A stretch of DNA of 64,000 bases, taken from the NCBI GenBank assembly GCA_964030785.1, contig OZ034967.1:67481413-67545412 (forward strand), read 5' to 3'. Below the pieces are notes generated by a model, which was not told the origin of the DNA, did no database searches, and saw only the letters and a program-made list of their open reading frames with translations. The position numbers were made by a program, and so were the translations under genes. The DNA comes from Siderastrea siderea. Taxonomy: Eukaryota > Cnidaria > Anthozoa > Scleractinia > Rhizangiidae. The stretch's first letter is position 1. Every line of letters starts with the position of its first letter. Positions 23,360 through 33,776 of the stretch are shown piece by piece.

Positions 23360-23502
23360 TTAAATCTCCATATAGCAAAGCAGGCATGGTAGTTGAAGAT
23401 GCCTGTAAGACTAAAACTTTTTTCCTAGAGAAACTTAGTGATGGAACTACCAGACTCAAAAGAACACATGACTACTACATTCAAGTCCAAGGACAACTGT
23501 AG

Positions 23503-24743
23503 GTTGCCTACAATTTAGATCTGAAAGGTATTGTATTATCGTGTATTTTGGAGAGGAATGGCCTTTATTTAAAGAGAACATTATCTTTGAAAGTAACAGG
23601 TGGCAGAATGAAGTTCTTTCCAAACTTGAATTGCTTTAGAAAAGGGCTTTTTTCCCTGAAATGTTGACATAGAGAGTAAAGAGAGGCAAACCTCTGTGCC
23701 TCCATGGTCAGCAAATGGGCTTAAATTAAGATTTCTGAGAGCTACATGACCACCTAAAGGGTGCATATCATACGTCTAAGGCTGATCAGCAGTTTTTTAG
23801 CTTTTTTAACTTCATGAAAATGTTGCATTTTACAGGGTGTTTCCCTTTTTAGCTCATATCTACAGGAACATAAAATTACATAGTTCTGCTGAAATATTTC
23901 AACTTCAGAAACTAGTGGTCCCTTCCCATTTTAACCTTTCACATTCTCATGATTCTCTCTGCTGTTGTTCACTGATGTGCAGGATAGGTTAAGGAAGCAA
24001 AAGCCTACTTGAACAGTAACATTTCAGATTTAAATGCATTCATTTCACACTTTATTTATTATTACAGGATACTACTGATACGAGTGACCAACACCTGATT
24101 TCTCCTTACAACTGAACAGCATTTAGTAGTGGTACACCAGTTATTATGGGAGCATTCATTCGACCAGATTCTGTAATAAAATTTAAAATGAATGCTCTAA
24201 GCAGTCACTTGTTGTACTTGTTGACCTAAGATGTCAAGAATACATTTAGCAAACTTAATAACTCAAGCATTCCCATATAAGGGACTGCATATTGTTATTC
24301 TGGAATATGGTTGATAAAGCAAGCCCTAAATTAAGAAACATAGTTTAATTTTATATAATTTTTAATTAATTAATTAATTAATTAATTTTTTTTATATAGT
24401 TGTAAGGTAGTTTCCGATGAACTGTTTTGAACAACCATGTTAAACTTGAAGTTGATGTAAGTAACTATAAATAGATTTCTTATGTACATATATCCATGTG
24501 TGCCATGAAGTAAGTATTTTGGTAAATACTGAACTTTTTAGTCAACTTATGAGAATAATTTTTTTTCAGGTACTGTAAATGAAGGAATAAGCAACCCGTC
24601 TACGAGGTCAATTTTGGAATAAGCCCCCAGGGGATGATTTGGTCATATACGGTAAAATAGATCAAAACTATTTTTCTCCCTGTTGTTGATATTAATCATG
24701 GATTAGCTGGTTTTTGAAGTGCTCTGAGCAAATAACAGTAGAG
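23503..24743. other. Degenerate interior of the THAP/YqaJ element
   Basis: I can follow no exon here. A (TTAA)n-type microsatellite lies at 24361-24387. The two convergent genes of the element would have had their 3' ends in this interval, which is presumably decayed or partly deleted. Confidence 0.4.
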
Positions 24744-24968
24744 TTAGATACAAAAAAAATCTTTCCCATGCCGGCGCTTGATCAGGTTGCACCACCGATT
24801 TCTTCGCGTTAACTCCTTCGGAAACCTAAAGAAGTGATAGGGTGTACGTAAACCGTCTGATCCATAAGAGGTATTTGAACACCCCAAAGCGGTACACTCC
24901 TTTCCTTTACTGCTAGAGGAAGCAGAAGGGCTGTTCTGGCAACTGTTAGGGTCGTCCATTTGCAGCAT
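24744..24968 (-). CDS. THAP zinc-finger N-terminal exon
   Basis: From the ATG at 24968 a Ser-rich leader of about 22 residues precedes CTALGCSN (C-x4-C), then TPYHFFRFPKELTRRNRW, the aromatic FRFP and tryptophan hallmarks of the C2CH THAP DNA-binding domain. The second C-x2-H pair and the C-terminal box would lie in a further exon. A possible donor follows GKDFF (GTATCT near 24750); otherwise the frame ends at 24744. THAP domains bind DNA in P-element and Kolobok-type transposases, which fits its place just inside the right TIR. The exon is intact, but its continuation is not visible. Confidence 0.65.
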   Translation of the reverse strand: MLQMDDPNSCQNSPSASSSSKGKECTALGCSNTSYGSDGLRTPYHFFRFPKELTRRNRWCNLIKRRHGKDFFCI

Positions 24969-25309
24969 TTGCTCACAGATTCAGAAGAAACCGAAGAAAC
25001 CACGCCAAGTTTACTAGAAATGACTCGACGCGAGTCAACCCCAGCCTCGCTATCGTGTTTGCGCGGTTACCATTCCAATATGGCGCCGGGAACTGTAAAA
25101 AGGGCTATTATGCTGTATGTTTCCACACAAAAGAAGTATCGCTGACGGCGGCCATTTTGAATAATTACCCCCACTACTTTGAACACCCTCTCCTGGCTTA
25201 CACAGAACATATCCCGATTGCCTCTAATCTTGAAAATGTTCTCCATGATGTCTAGTATTAACGTGCTCAGTTTGATACTTTTATCATAAAGTGCAGTACT
25301 CACCCCTGA

Positions 25310-26160
25310 TTTGAAATCTATCTTACAGCAATTTTTCAGGAAAAACTAAGACGTACCACAGTTCAAAGACAACAATTGGAAGATTTTTTTTTCAATTCGG
25401 AGCAGTCGTTGATTTATTCACCTCTGTATAGAAAGGCTGCAACACTTCGAAAGGTTACCTCTATTTGAAAATCAGCGTTTTACTATATACATAATGTAGC
25501 TAAAATTATGAAATTCAAGAACTGTGAGATGTTGATCCATGCATTTGTAACATCTAACGTTAGATTATTGTAATTCTCTCCTGCCCGATCTTTCACAGAA
25601 GCAGATTCAGAGGATGCAGTATGTCCAGAACTCAGTCGCACGCCGCCTCACTGGTACTAGGAAATATGACAGCGTTAACCCATACTAAGAGAGTTACATT
25701 GGCTTCCAGTAGCCGAACGAATTGATTTTAAAATTCCACGTTTAACATTGAAATCGTTAAATGACATGGTGCCTATTCATCTACGTGAAATTATATCGCC
25801 ACTATATTACCTCGAGAATGTTGCCCTCCTCTAGTAAATCTTTGCTTGTTATAATTAGATGCAACCTTAAGACGTATAGTCAAAGAGCATTTTCATATAT
25901 TGCACGTGTGTTATGGAACTCTTTTCCAAAGGATAAGAGGAGCTGCAAGGTTTTGACGCCCTTTTTTCTTTCATTCATGTGATCGATTATTGTTCTTTTT
26001 TGTGTTTCTTCTCTTTTTTCCTTTTTTCCTTGCTTGGTTTTACAGAAAGTAGTGCTTGAGTGTTTTTTAAGGAAACAATTATTCTACTCGGGCTTGCTTT
26101 ATATCAAATGATTTTACGTTGTTTTTCAATTACTCGCCGAAGCCGAGGTGAATAATTGTT
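25310..26160. repeat. Copy of the 1641-3037 element with an internal LINE fragment
   Basis: 25310-25455 matches 2650-2810 (TTTTTCAGGAAAAA, GCTGCAACACTTCG.AAGGTT) and 25934-26120 matches 2800-2960 (CAAGGTTTTG.CGCC, ATTCATGTGATCGATT, the AAACAATTATTCTACTCGGG end). Between them lies a LINE-derived segment. The right junction falls inside GCAAGGTTTTG, a word present in both partners. Confidence 0.65.
25536..25985 (+). pseudogene. LINE reverse transcriptase C-terminal fragment
   Basis: In shifting plus frames it reads MQYVQNSVARRLTGTRKYD, then a tract matching LHWLPVAERIDFKI, then LLVIIRCNLKTYSQRAFSYI followed by ARVLWNSFPKD. This is the conserved post-RT tail of jockey/CR1-L2-type non-LTR retrotransposons. 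The stretch is frameshifted and 5'-truncated. It ends in RSCKVLTPF, where it merges with the neighbouring repeat. Confidence 0.75.
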
Positions 26161-26629
26161 TCGTATATATCAAACCAGTGGATAGCCAGCCCCAAATCGT
26201 TCCTTTTCTTCCGAGAAATGAGAGAAAATTCGCCCGCGAAATCCAGGAAAAATGCCGGGAGGTGGATAGCAGGTATTATTAAATACCAAGTCAGTGGATA
26301 GTTTTTTTTCGCGCGCCCTGATTGGCTTCTCAAACTCGGGATAGCATTTGCTATTCACCTCCTGGCATTGTTCTGGATTTCTGGCGCAAGTTTCTACTCA
26401 TTTCTTGAAAAACTAGCAACTGTTTGGTGCTGGCTATCCACTGTTTTGGTACATACTAAAACAATCATTCACCTCAGTGCCGGTGAAAACTGGTAGACAT
26501 TTATCTCCACTTCGGTGAACAACTGCTAACTATCCCGAGTTTGAGTAGCCAATCAGAGCGCGCGAAAAGCACTATCCACTGGTTTGGTAGATACTCGGTA
26601 TCCCTTTCGCCCTCGTAGAATGATTGTTC
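26073..26629. repeat. 557-bp foldback element
   Basis: The left end AAACAATTATTCTACTCGGG faces the right end CCTCGTAGAATGATTGTT. Inverted internal pairs include ACCAGTGGATAG / CTATCCACTG(G/T)TTTGG and CGCGCGCCCTGATTGGCT / AGCCAATCAGAGCGCGCG. The sequence contains several nested palindromes. It is a longer relative of the hairpin at 2919-3037. Confidence 0.7.
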
Positions 26630-27540
26630 ATTAAGCCTAATCAGACCGGGGGATAAGATGGTGAAAGTGCCCCCACAAAGTTTGAATACCTTTTTTATAT
26701 ATTCAAGCAAAAGCCGCTCAACTTTATGACTTAAACCAATATTTATCTAGCAACAACTTCAGCATTTACGCAATAATTTTTTTTCTGAAACAAGGATCTG
26801 AAGTCAACTTTCCTTTATTTGGTGACTACTACATTTTATTGTTATGCAGCACATCATAAAAGGTAGAACATTGACACATCCTGCACATGTCTACCAATTT
26901 GCTCGTGCAAATTAGTGCAAGCATGCAATAAGCTGCATCAAAATATACTGCGGAAATCACAAACAGAGCATGCGTAAGAAATGTTGACTTAACTAACTCC
27001 TTACTATAGTCCTTAGCTCGTTTCCAAAGTGGCCAATCTAAACTTCACTGATCTTGGCAAAGTAACCAGTGATCCTTTGTATAGAATTACGTCACATTTC
27101 CAAGTCGAGATTTTTGCACACATTTGCGTAGTCTTCTTGCTCGGCTCTCCTTGAAGAACGGACTGCTCTGTCTGGTGATAGTGTCACGAGGTTTGCTTCT
27201 CACTCGAATTAAAGTCGGAATTTGTCCCAGTTTCACGCTCATACACGAAAGGGCCTACACCACGATTTGTCGATAAGCTGGAACTTAAATTTAAAGACCT
27301 TTGACATGGGGCAATGTGTAAACCCCAGGTCACACTAACGCCTGTAAACATTTAAATAAATAAATAAATAAATTTAATATTTGTATTGCGCGGGTTCCAT
27401 ACGGAAATGCTCACCCGCGCATAACAATAGTACAAGCAAAAGTTACAGATAAATTTACAATAGTTTAAAATAATTATCTCATAAATTTACAATGACTATT
27501 ACTTAATGCTAATAAATTAATTAAACTGATAAAATGCTTT
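26630..27540. other. No gene seen
   Basis: AT-rich and non-coding. An (AAAT)n microsatellite is at 27350-27373. The last part leads into a dispersed repeat that is split by the hAT-like element. Confidence 0.4.
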
Positions 27541-27904
27541 TTTAAATAAAAAGGTCTTAAGGAGTTTCTTAAAGGTTAAAATTGAGTTGGCATGGCGTAT
27601 CTCCGTCACTCATGTCCAATACACCCAAACTGAGTCGAATCGTCTCAAAGCAAAGACGATTCGAGTCAGCTCGAGGATCAAAGACTTCCGACTCACCGGA
27701 AGTCCGTTTAGCGGAACTCGACTTACCGGAAGTCAGGTCGCCAATAAAATGCGCAGGGAGGTGAAAAATTTTGACGAATCGACTCGAATCGACTCGATTC
27801 GAGTCGATTCGTATTTCTAAAAGTCGATTCGACTCAACGGAAATCAGGTCGTAAAGTCCTTCAAGTATGTGCGCGTGACACAATAAGACAACAAGGAACG
27901 CATA

Positions 27905-28175
27905 ACTTGGACCTTTCTCGTTCTTAAAGCGTCACTGATGCGACACTAAACAGGAACATTGTAATGAACCTTCTTCCTCGCTTGTGTTGTCGATCTGAAG
28001 GATTTGCACACGGAACGACAAGAAGATAACATGAACCTTCCTCGTTCTTAAAGCGTGATGCGACACTAAACAGGAAAATTGTAATGAAACCTTCTCCCTC
28101 GCTTGTGTTGTCGATCTGAAGGATTTGCACACGGAACGACAAGAAGATAACATGAACCTTCTTCGTTCTTAAAGC
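27905..28175. repeat. Tandem repeat, about 121-bp unit
   Basis: About 2.1 copies of a unit start TCGTTCTTAAAGCGT and include GCGACACTAAACAGGAA, GTTGTCGATCTGAAGG and CACACGGAACGACAAGAAG. The short minus-strand ORFs here arise from the repetition. Confidence 0.85.
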
Positions 28176-28805
28176 GAGTCGATTCGACCACTTTTCCTAC
28201 CCTCCATGTTCGCCTTCTTGTGTAATTTTTTTTCTAAGTGTCTCGCAAATCGACTATCCAGTTAGTCGAACCGACTACACAACGGACGATTCGAGTCGAA
28301 TCGACTCGAATCGAGTCGATTCGACCACTCTTTCTACCCTCCCTGTTCGCCTTCTTGTGTGATTTTTTCTAAGTGTCTTGAAAATCGACTTTCCAGTTAG
28401 TCGAATCGACTACACAACGGACGATTCGAGTCGAATCGACTCGAGTCGAGTCGATTCGACCACTCTTTCTACCCTCCCTGTTCGCCTTCTTGTGTGATTT
28501 TTTCTAAGTGTCTCGCAAATCGACTTTCCAGTTAGTCGAATCGACTACACAACGGATGATTCGAGTCAAATGGACTCGAATCGAGTCGATTTGACCACTT
28601 TTCCTACCCTCCTTCTTCGCCTTTTTGTGTGATTTTTTCTAAGTGTCTTGCAAATCGACTTTCCAGTAAGTCGAATCGACTACACAACGGACTTTTCCAA
28701 CCCTCCCTGTTCGCCTTCTTGTGTGATTTTTTCTAAGTGTCTTGTCTTTCCAGTTAGTCGAATCGACTACACAAGGGACGATTCGAGTCGAATCGAGACG
28801 AGTCG
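28170..28805. repeat. Tandem repeat, 135-bp unit with TCGA palindromes
   Basis: The word ACACAACGGA recurs at 28278, 28413, 28548 and 28683, exactly 135 bases apart; a final shortened unit is 87 bases later. Each unit holds an ATTCGAGTCGAATCG palindrome block and a CCCTCCCTGTTCGCCTTCTT block. The fourth unit has lost the palindrome block. Confidence 0.9.
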
Positions 28806-29478
28806 TCACTGCCTTAGACGAATCGAGTCAGTTTGGGTGTATTGGACAACCCTCATCTCCGTGGGAAGCTCATTCCGTAACGTGGGTGCTGCCAGTGCGA
28901 ATGAGCGGTCGCTGAGCTCTTAATCGTTGGTCGCTGGAGGAAAAGCTCGCCGTCAGATCTTAAGTTGTAGCGAGACAAAGGTTTGACAGTAATGAGTTCT
29001 GTGATGTAATTAGGTGCTAAGCCATGCAGAGCTTTATACGTGATTAGATTTTAAACTTAGACGCCTTTAAAGAATATCTGTCACCCTACTTTTTTAAGGA
29101 ATACTCTAAAATGCTAAAAGACATGTTGCCATCAGACGAAACGCAAAAATACTGGTTCAGTTTCGTTTAAAGTTACTCTAGTAGTTTTTTGAAACTAAAA
29201 CTTAGCGTGTCTGGCTGTGGATAACTTGGGTGGAAATGGATTGCAACTAAAAAGCGTACTCTAATGTTTTCAAGTTTCTCCTTGCAGCTTGTTACTTAAA
29301 AAAATCACTCGGTTTCTTTCTCTTGACATTTTAGGAGTATTTCGTGTACAAGAAAAGGTACTTAGTTTGAATTTCAGCACATCCTTGACCCCAAAACGCG
29401 AAAATCCCCGTGCCATATCCCCTTTAAACGTGAGTCTTTTTCTGGACGGGGATTATCCAAACAATTCTCCTCTGCACA

Positions 29479-29835
29479 TCACCCTGTAGCGCTTGATTCT
29501 GCTGGATCGGACGGACCCAGGTTTGGGTTGTTGGCCATCTCGATGTCTTGAGGTTCCCTTGCATCATGGATCCTTGGTGAAGCTGATCTTGAACAGCAGC
29601 ATATTATTCCCTTAATCTTCTCTCTGAATCGTTGATTTATCAGAGCGTATGCGAACGGGTTTACAGCGGAATTGAACATTATCATTACGTGACCAGTGGG
29701 AATTGCAAAGGGATTGAGCTGATATGAACCAATATCTAAGACGTGGAGGATTCTGTCAGTACCCCAGCAGATCACAAAGATGGCGCTGACAGTCACAACC
29801 ATCAAGGTGACTCTCTTTCGTACTTTCAACACACC
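29479..29835 (-). CDS. Last exon of a rhodopsin-like GPCR (TM6, TM7, C-tail)
   Basis: After the acceptor TTTATCTCTGTACACAG the exon reads GVLKVRKRVTLMVVTVSAIF: a basic end of intracellular loop 3, then TM6 with ICWGTDRI (a variant of the CWxP toggle motif lacking Pro). TM7 follows with NSAVNPFAYALIN (NPxxY as NPFAY). The C-tail has CCCS, possible palmitoylation sites, and ends at the stop at 29479. It is 119 codons in phase 0, continuous with the exon at 34166-34420 (loop joined as HQQQ-GVLKV). The set resembles peptide-type class A receptors (galanin, NPFF or QRFP-like); the ligand is unknown. Missing TM1-TM4 exons were not found to the right. Confidence 0.8.
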   Translation of the reverse strand, partial: GVLKVRKRVTLMVVTVSAIFVICWGTDRILHVLDIGSYQLNPFAIPTGHVMIMFNSAVNPFAYALINQRFREKIKGIICCCSRSASPRIHDAREPQDIEMANNPNLGPSDPAESSATG

Positions 29836-30539
29836 CTGTGTACAGAGATAAATGACTGGAATCTTAATTGAACGTGCTACGCAGCCAGACTTGCGAAAGA
29901 AAAATACAAGAACAGTAATATTTATGGAGCAAGATTAACACTAAAGATTAAGTACTTAGCATTAAATGGTTATAAAAGCACGCTTAAAATGTTCTGTGCG
30001 AACATACGATAGAGCAGGTGGAGTGTCACGTGATCTCACCGCACTGTTACTGGGACAACAGTTCACACGACAAAGACATAGGCACTTTGATCGTCAAGGA
30101 GGCATTATTTTTTTATCTTTTTGAAGATTTAATTGGATTATCTTGAAATATCCTTAGGAGGAATTCAAGATATTTTAACTTGATTTATATTCCAGCTGCG
30201 ATCCCAAGTTAATCTCTTCAGTCAAGGCCCAACCTTTTCTTAGACCTCTCATTCCTTTACACTTGATTTTCAACCATTTTTGAGACGTACAATCAACTCA
30301 ACCCTTCTTTTTTCAGTGTAGCATGGTGGTGATTGACCGTTGCGTAGAAAACTTCCCAAACGGCCCCCAGGAACTCAAAGAAGCAGTGTAAACACAGAAA
30401 ACACATAACAGGTTAGGTTATTCAAACTTGAGCTAGATTTTATGTTTCTCTTTTTTACTGGTGATTATTTTCGGTAGAAAATCAGGTCGATACAAACTTC
30501 ATATTAAGCTTCGGGAAGTTTTTTGGTGTAGACCGTGAA

Positions 30540-32545
30540 TACACGACGGTGAATTTTCATTTTTCTCTCACGTTAGTGTTGAATATCCGTAGCTTAGTCT
30601 TTCTAGATATCAGCTGTGATCTCCATAAGGGCGTCAGTATTGGGAATGCAGCCCTTGCCTCCCCACTCCTCCCTTGTATGTTCCGGTCAGATCCACCATC
30701 CTAGCTGAAGTTGCTGCCAAGGTAGGTGAAGTTCTCCCTTTCATCAGTTGCTTCCCCATCCAGATCTAACTTGTCTGCGTTCATGGTGTTAACCCTCATC
30801 ACTTTTGTCTTGGATTTGCGGATCCTGAGGTCCGTCTTCGCTGAGATTTTTGCAAGCTGTGTAACCTTGGATTGCATGCCCTGCTGGTTGTGTGAGAGGA
30901 GGGCAATGCCGTCAGCGAAGTCCAGATCTTCCAGCCGGCTCGTGAGGGTCCACTGTATGCCACCACGATGTTTCTTCGTTGTCTGCCGCATTATCCAGTC
31001 AATGACTAGCAGGAACAACAAGCATCCCTGGAGCAGTTCGGTGAGCACCTCAATAAGCTCGGAAAGAACTCCTTTGTGGATGACTCTGCAGTTGCACTTC
31101 TCATAAGTGTTTTGTATGAGGATGATGTATTTCTCTGGGATGCCATAATGACGTAACGGCTTCCACAACACTTCCATGTCAACGCTGTCAAATGCCTTCT
31201 CATAGTACACAAACGTCGTGTAGACAGGAGAGATCCACTCAAGAACACTGCTCCACAATGATCCTCAAGGTGGCAATTTGATCTGTACACGACCTTCCCT
31301 CCGGAACCAAGCCTGTTCATCCCTCAGTCATTTGTCCAGCTCTACTTTGAATCTCTCCAGGATTATCGTATTTAGCACCTTCCAGAAGTTGATAGCAGTA
31401 TAATGCCACTCTAGTTCTTGCATTCCTTCAGATCTCCCTTCTTTGGAAGCTTTATTGGTAGCTTTCTTTCCAACCATCTGGTATCTCGTCCGTTTACCAG
31501 ATCTTCCCAAACAGTTTATGCAGCATCTTGGTCAAGTTGTTGAAATCTGCCTTGGTGGCCCCTGATGGTATGCCATCGAGTCCAGCTGCCCTTCCGTTCT
31601 TCAGATGTCTGATGGCTTTCTTAATCTCTGTTTTTCTTGGTCTGTTCTCATTGACCTGCAAAGGTGTGTCGGCTGGTATTATGTAGGGCATCTCGCTTGG
31701 CGGTGGTCTGTTGAGAAGCTCCCTGAGGTGTTCTGCCCACCTTTTTCCCTGCTTCTGTTGTTCGGGGAGCACCTCTCCGCTTTTGGCTCTGACAGGTTTG
31801 TCTGGGATCTTTTTAGCACCTTTCAGTTTTTTTGTGATGGAATAGAGCTCTTAACTATCGCCCTTGCCTGCTGCTTCCTCTTCTGGTATTGCCAGGTCGT
31901 CCACGAAGTTTTGTCGGTTTTGTAGACCTGGCAACACCTGATACTTATTGGAGATGGAAAGCTGGAATCTATTCTTTGTTTCATCATCCTTCAGCATTTC
32001 GATGTTGTATTTGTAGCTTGTCTTCGTTGGGCCGGTGTTATATTTCTTCAGCATCAAACGACATCTGCCCATAAGAAGGCGGTGGTCTGAGCTACATCTG
32101 CCCCTCTCTTTGCTCTGACACCCAGCATTGGATAATGCGCAGATGTGGTTGATCTGATTCTCGGTCCTGCTCTCTGGAGAAACCAGCGAAACCATTTGCC
32201 CTCCGAGCTTTATCAGAGCCCCGATGGCCAGGCGTTTTTGGGGTCTGAGCAGGCCTTTAGGGCTACCGTAACGGCTCGGGGGAACGAGTCCTCCGCCGTA
32301 CTTCGCCCTGTACAGCAGTCCCCCGTTCACCTGTTTCCAGCGACCACGGCGTGGACGACGGGTCGGACTTTGGTAGCCAGAGTCGTCTTTGCCTTCCTTA
32401 AATTTAAAATGACTGAGACTACGCTGACTTTCAGATTTAATAAGATTCGTAACTTTGCTGTCCCCTATTCGCATTATTCTTAAAAAATTGTGACATTTTG
32501 CAGTTTTGAATTGCCGCCATTTTAAGACGTTCTGCGCTGGCAATA
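30540..32545 (-). pseudogene. Decayed LINE: endonuclease end and reverse transcriptase
   Basis: Reading leftward, the landmarks come in the right order. TENQINHICAL and SSDHRLLMGR mark the end of an APE-type endonuclease (32060-32170). RWAEHLRELLNRPPPSEMP and IKKAIRHLKNGRAAGLDGIP mark the RT start (31570-31740). IILERFKVELDK is at about 31330. YEKAFDSVDMEVLWK is the RT aspartate block at about 31170. LEDLDFADGIALLSH is a FADD box changed to FADG. Then comes YLGS, and finally SRKTKLRIFNTNV near 30580. Several frameshifts, a lost stretch near LTELLQGCL and the damaged catalytic box make it inactive. The motifs suggest an RTE-like or related clade. Confidence 0.8.
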
Positions 32546-32805
32546 GTAAAAAAGGTTTAGGGCAGAGGTTGTCCTGGGGACAAGTCGGGCACTGGAAATT
32601 GTTGCCATTAACGTCTGCATTTGTTTCTTAAACTATCCTTTTGGCAATTAATATATCCAAAAAGCTATATCAGGAGTCTCCCTCCCTGTCCTTTATGGCT
32701 CTTGTCATAAGAAAATACTCTGTCAAGAAATCAAAGAATGCGTCATAGAAGTACATCTGTCAGAAAAAAAGAGGCAATTCTGAGAATCGCAAATCACGGT
32801 GGGGC

Positions 32806-33776
32806 CAAACCACCCCCCAAATGTGTCATTTAGACTAATTTTGCTTCTTTTTCATATTTTTTCCAAACTTGGTAAAAAACCTTGGGTTGTCGACCAATTT
32901 ATTTTAAGTATGAGAATGACTAAAAAGGCCAAATTGTGACGTCATAAAGGATGATGTCACAAAACGAGTAAACTGAAAATTTCAAATTTGAAATAAAATG
33001 TTATGTCATCTGAAAGAACTTGGCAAGGGGAGTAAAATGCTGAAAACCGTACTTCGCTACGACAAACTTATCTTGAGTTATGGCAATTTAAAGACATTTA
33101 AAGTGTTCCCCCGGAACCATACTTTTCTTCTAAAAACAACCCTGGTGATTTTTTTTGTACAGTTTTTTTTCCATGCAAGCTAATAATCTGGTAAAATGGG
33201 GTGTTTGTTGTTCCAAAAAATCGTATCATTTTAGATTTTAAGTTTTTGGCTTGAAAACGATAATATTAGCAAGTGCATAATTGATCACGTGACACTTAAT
33301 TACGTCACAAAACTGGTTTGGGGGCTCTAGCTCTGGCAGGAAAAATTTTTTCCGAGTTTTTCTTTTTCATTTAGCTTCCGTCATTTAGGACATGTTATCT
33401 GCAACTTAAATGGTGTCGTTGACGCAACAAAGCAACACTCAAATTCAAACGTATTACACAAGGGGGAACCCTATTTTGAGACTGTGAAATTTTCAAAATC
33501 TAAAATGCCATGACTCATCCATTATTTGTCACATCAGCAAACTGTTTTCAGCATTCAACTCCTCTTGACCTGTTCTTTCTAAAACAGTAGAAATATGACG
33601 TCACCAATTTTGACGTCATAATTTGACATTTGGCATCACCATTCATGTCAAATTGTTTGGCACAAAATCCCATATTAAATTACTAAGTTTGGTAAAGAAA
33701 TGATGAAAAGTAACACAATTATTGAAAATTAACCAAAAGCCCCACTTTTTCATGCAACATTTAGGGGGTGGTCTGT
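32806..33776. mobile_element. 970-bp imperfect palindrome rich in TGACGTCA
   Basis: The left end CCAAACCACCCCCCAAATGT is inverted at the right as ACATTTAGGGGGTGGTCTG. Inverted similarity continues inward: ATATTTTTTCCAAACTTGGTA pairs with TTACTAAGTTTGGTAAAGAAAT, and GTGACGTCATAAAGGATGATG pairs with GACGTCACCAATTTTGACGTC. The element is thus nearly one long hairpin. Several TGACGTCA or TACGTCA words (CRE-like) lie near each arm's middle. The short ORF 32998-33183 is not supported. Confidence 0.7.

Larger units (their letters stand above)
19424..23502 (+). pseudogene. SAP-SWIM-YqaJ nuclease of a transposon, split by an insertion
   Basis: The frame starts at the ATG at 19424. An early in-frame TAA lies at 19448-19450. 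A SAP-like segment follows (LTAKNLREIL...GGVKADLVLK). A SWIM zinc-finger at about 19948-20035 reads CDVLRAACTCPAGLG then GKCNHVGG (C-x-C ... C-x-H). A YqaJ/lambda-exonuclease-like domain begins near 20545 with LWFDKRKSVLTA, followed by a second stop TAA at 20585-20587 where a serine is expected. The catalytic GASLDRVI (Asp) and MEIK (Glu-x-Lys) motifs are present. Directly after EIK the gene is cut by the TTAA element (20863-23359). Coding resumes with SPYSKAGMVV and ends YYIQVQGQL before a stop at 23502. The two stops and the insertion show it is dead. Confidence 0.8.
19270..25109. mobile_element. 5.8-kb TIR element with SAP-SWIM-YqaJ nuclease and THAP genes
   Basis: The first about 85 bases (AATAGCCCTTTTGACAGTTC... 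through GATAGCGAGGCTG) recur inverted at 25024-25109 (...GAACTGTAAAAAGGGCTATT) with only a few mismatches. Just inside the left TIR begins a plus-strand nuclease gene; just inside the right TIR begins a minus-strand THAP exon, so the two genes converge. A 2497-bp TTAA-flanked element has inserted into the nuclease gene. I see no target duplication (TTTTAGAC left, ATGCTGTA right). Only 93 bases separate it from the RecQ-bearing element. The superfamily cannot be assigned without the transposase core. Confidence 0.75.
27607..28854. mobile_element. 1.25-kb hAT-like element with perfect 8-bp TSD
   Basis: ATCTCCGT lies on both sides (27599-27606, 28855-28862). Inner ends share TGTCCAATACACCCAAACTG in inverted orientation, and the outermost right end reads GAGGGTTGTCC on the complement, close to the CAGGG start typical of hAT. 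The interior is non-coding and built of palindromic TCGA words (ACTCGAATCGACTCGAATCG and variants) and tandem repeats. An 8-bp TSD and such ends fit a non-autonomous hAT element. Confidence 0.85.
27541..29060 (+). repeat. Dispersed repeat split by the hAT-like element
   Basis: The segments 27541-27606 and 28855-29060 join seamlessly after removal of the insertion and one 8-bp duplication. The joined stretch translates in one frame to KVLRSFLKVKIELAW followed by SSFRNVGAASANERSLSS. I recall this recurring peptide from repeats in marine invertebrates. I cannot assign it to a named family. Confidence 0.5.

Noticed and set aside
30701..31258. Intact reverse transcriptase gene
   Set aside because: The 185-codon frame has a damaged FADD box (FADG), a missing stretch before it and neighbouring parts in other frames.
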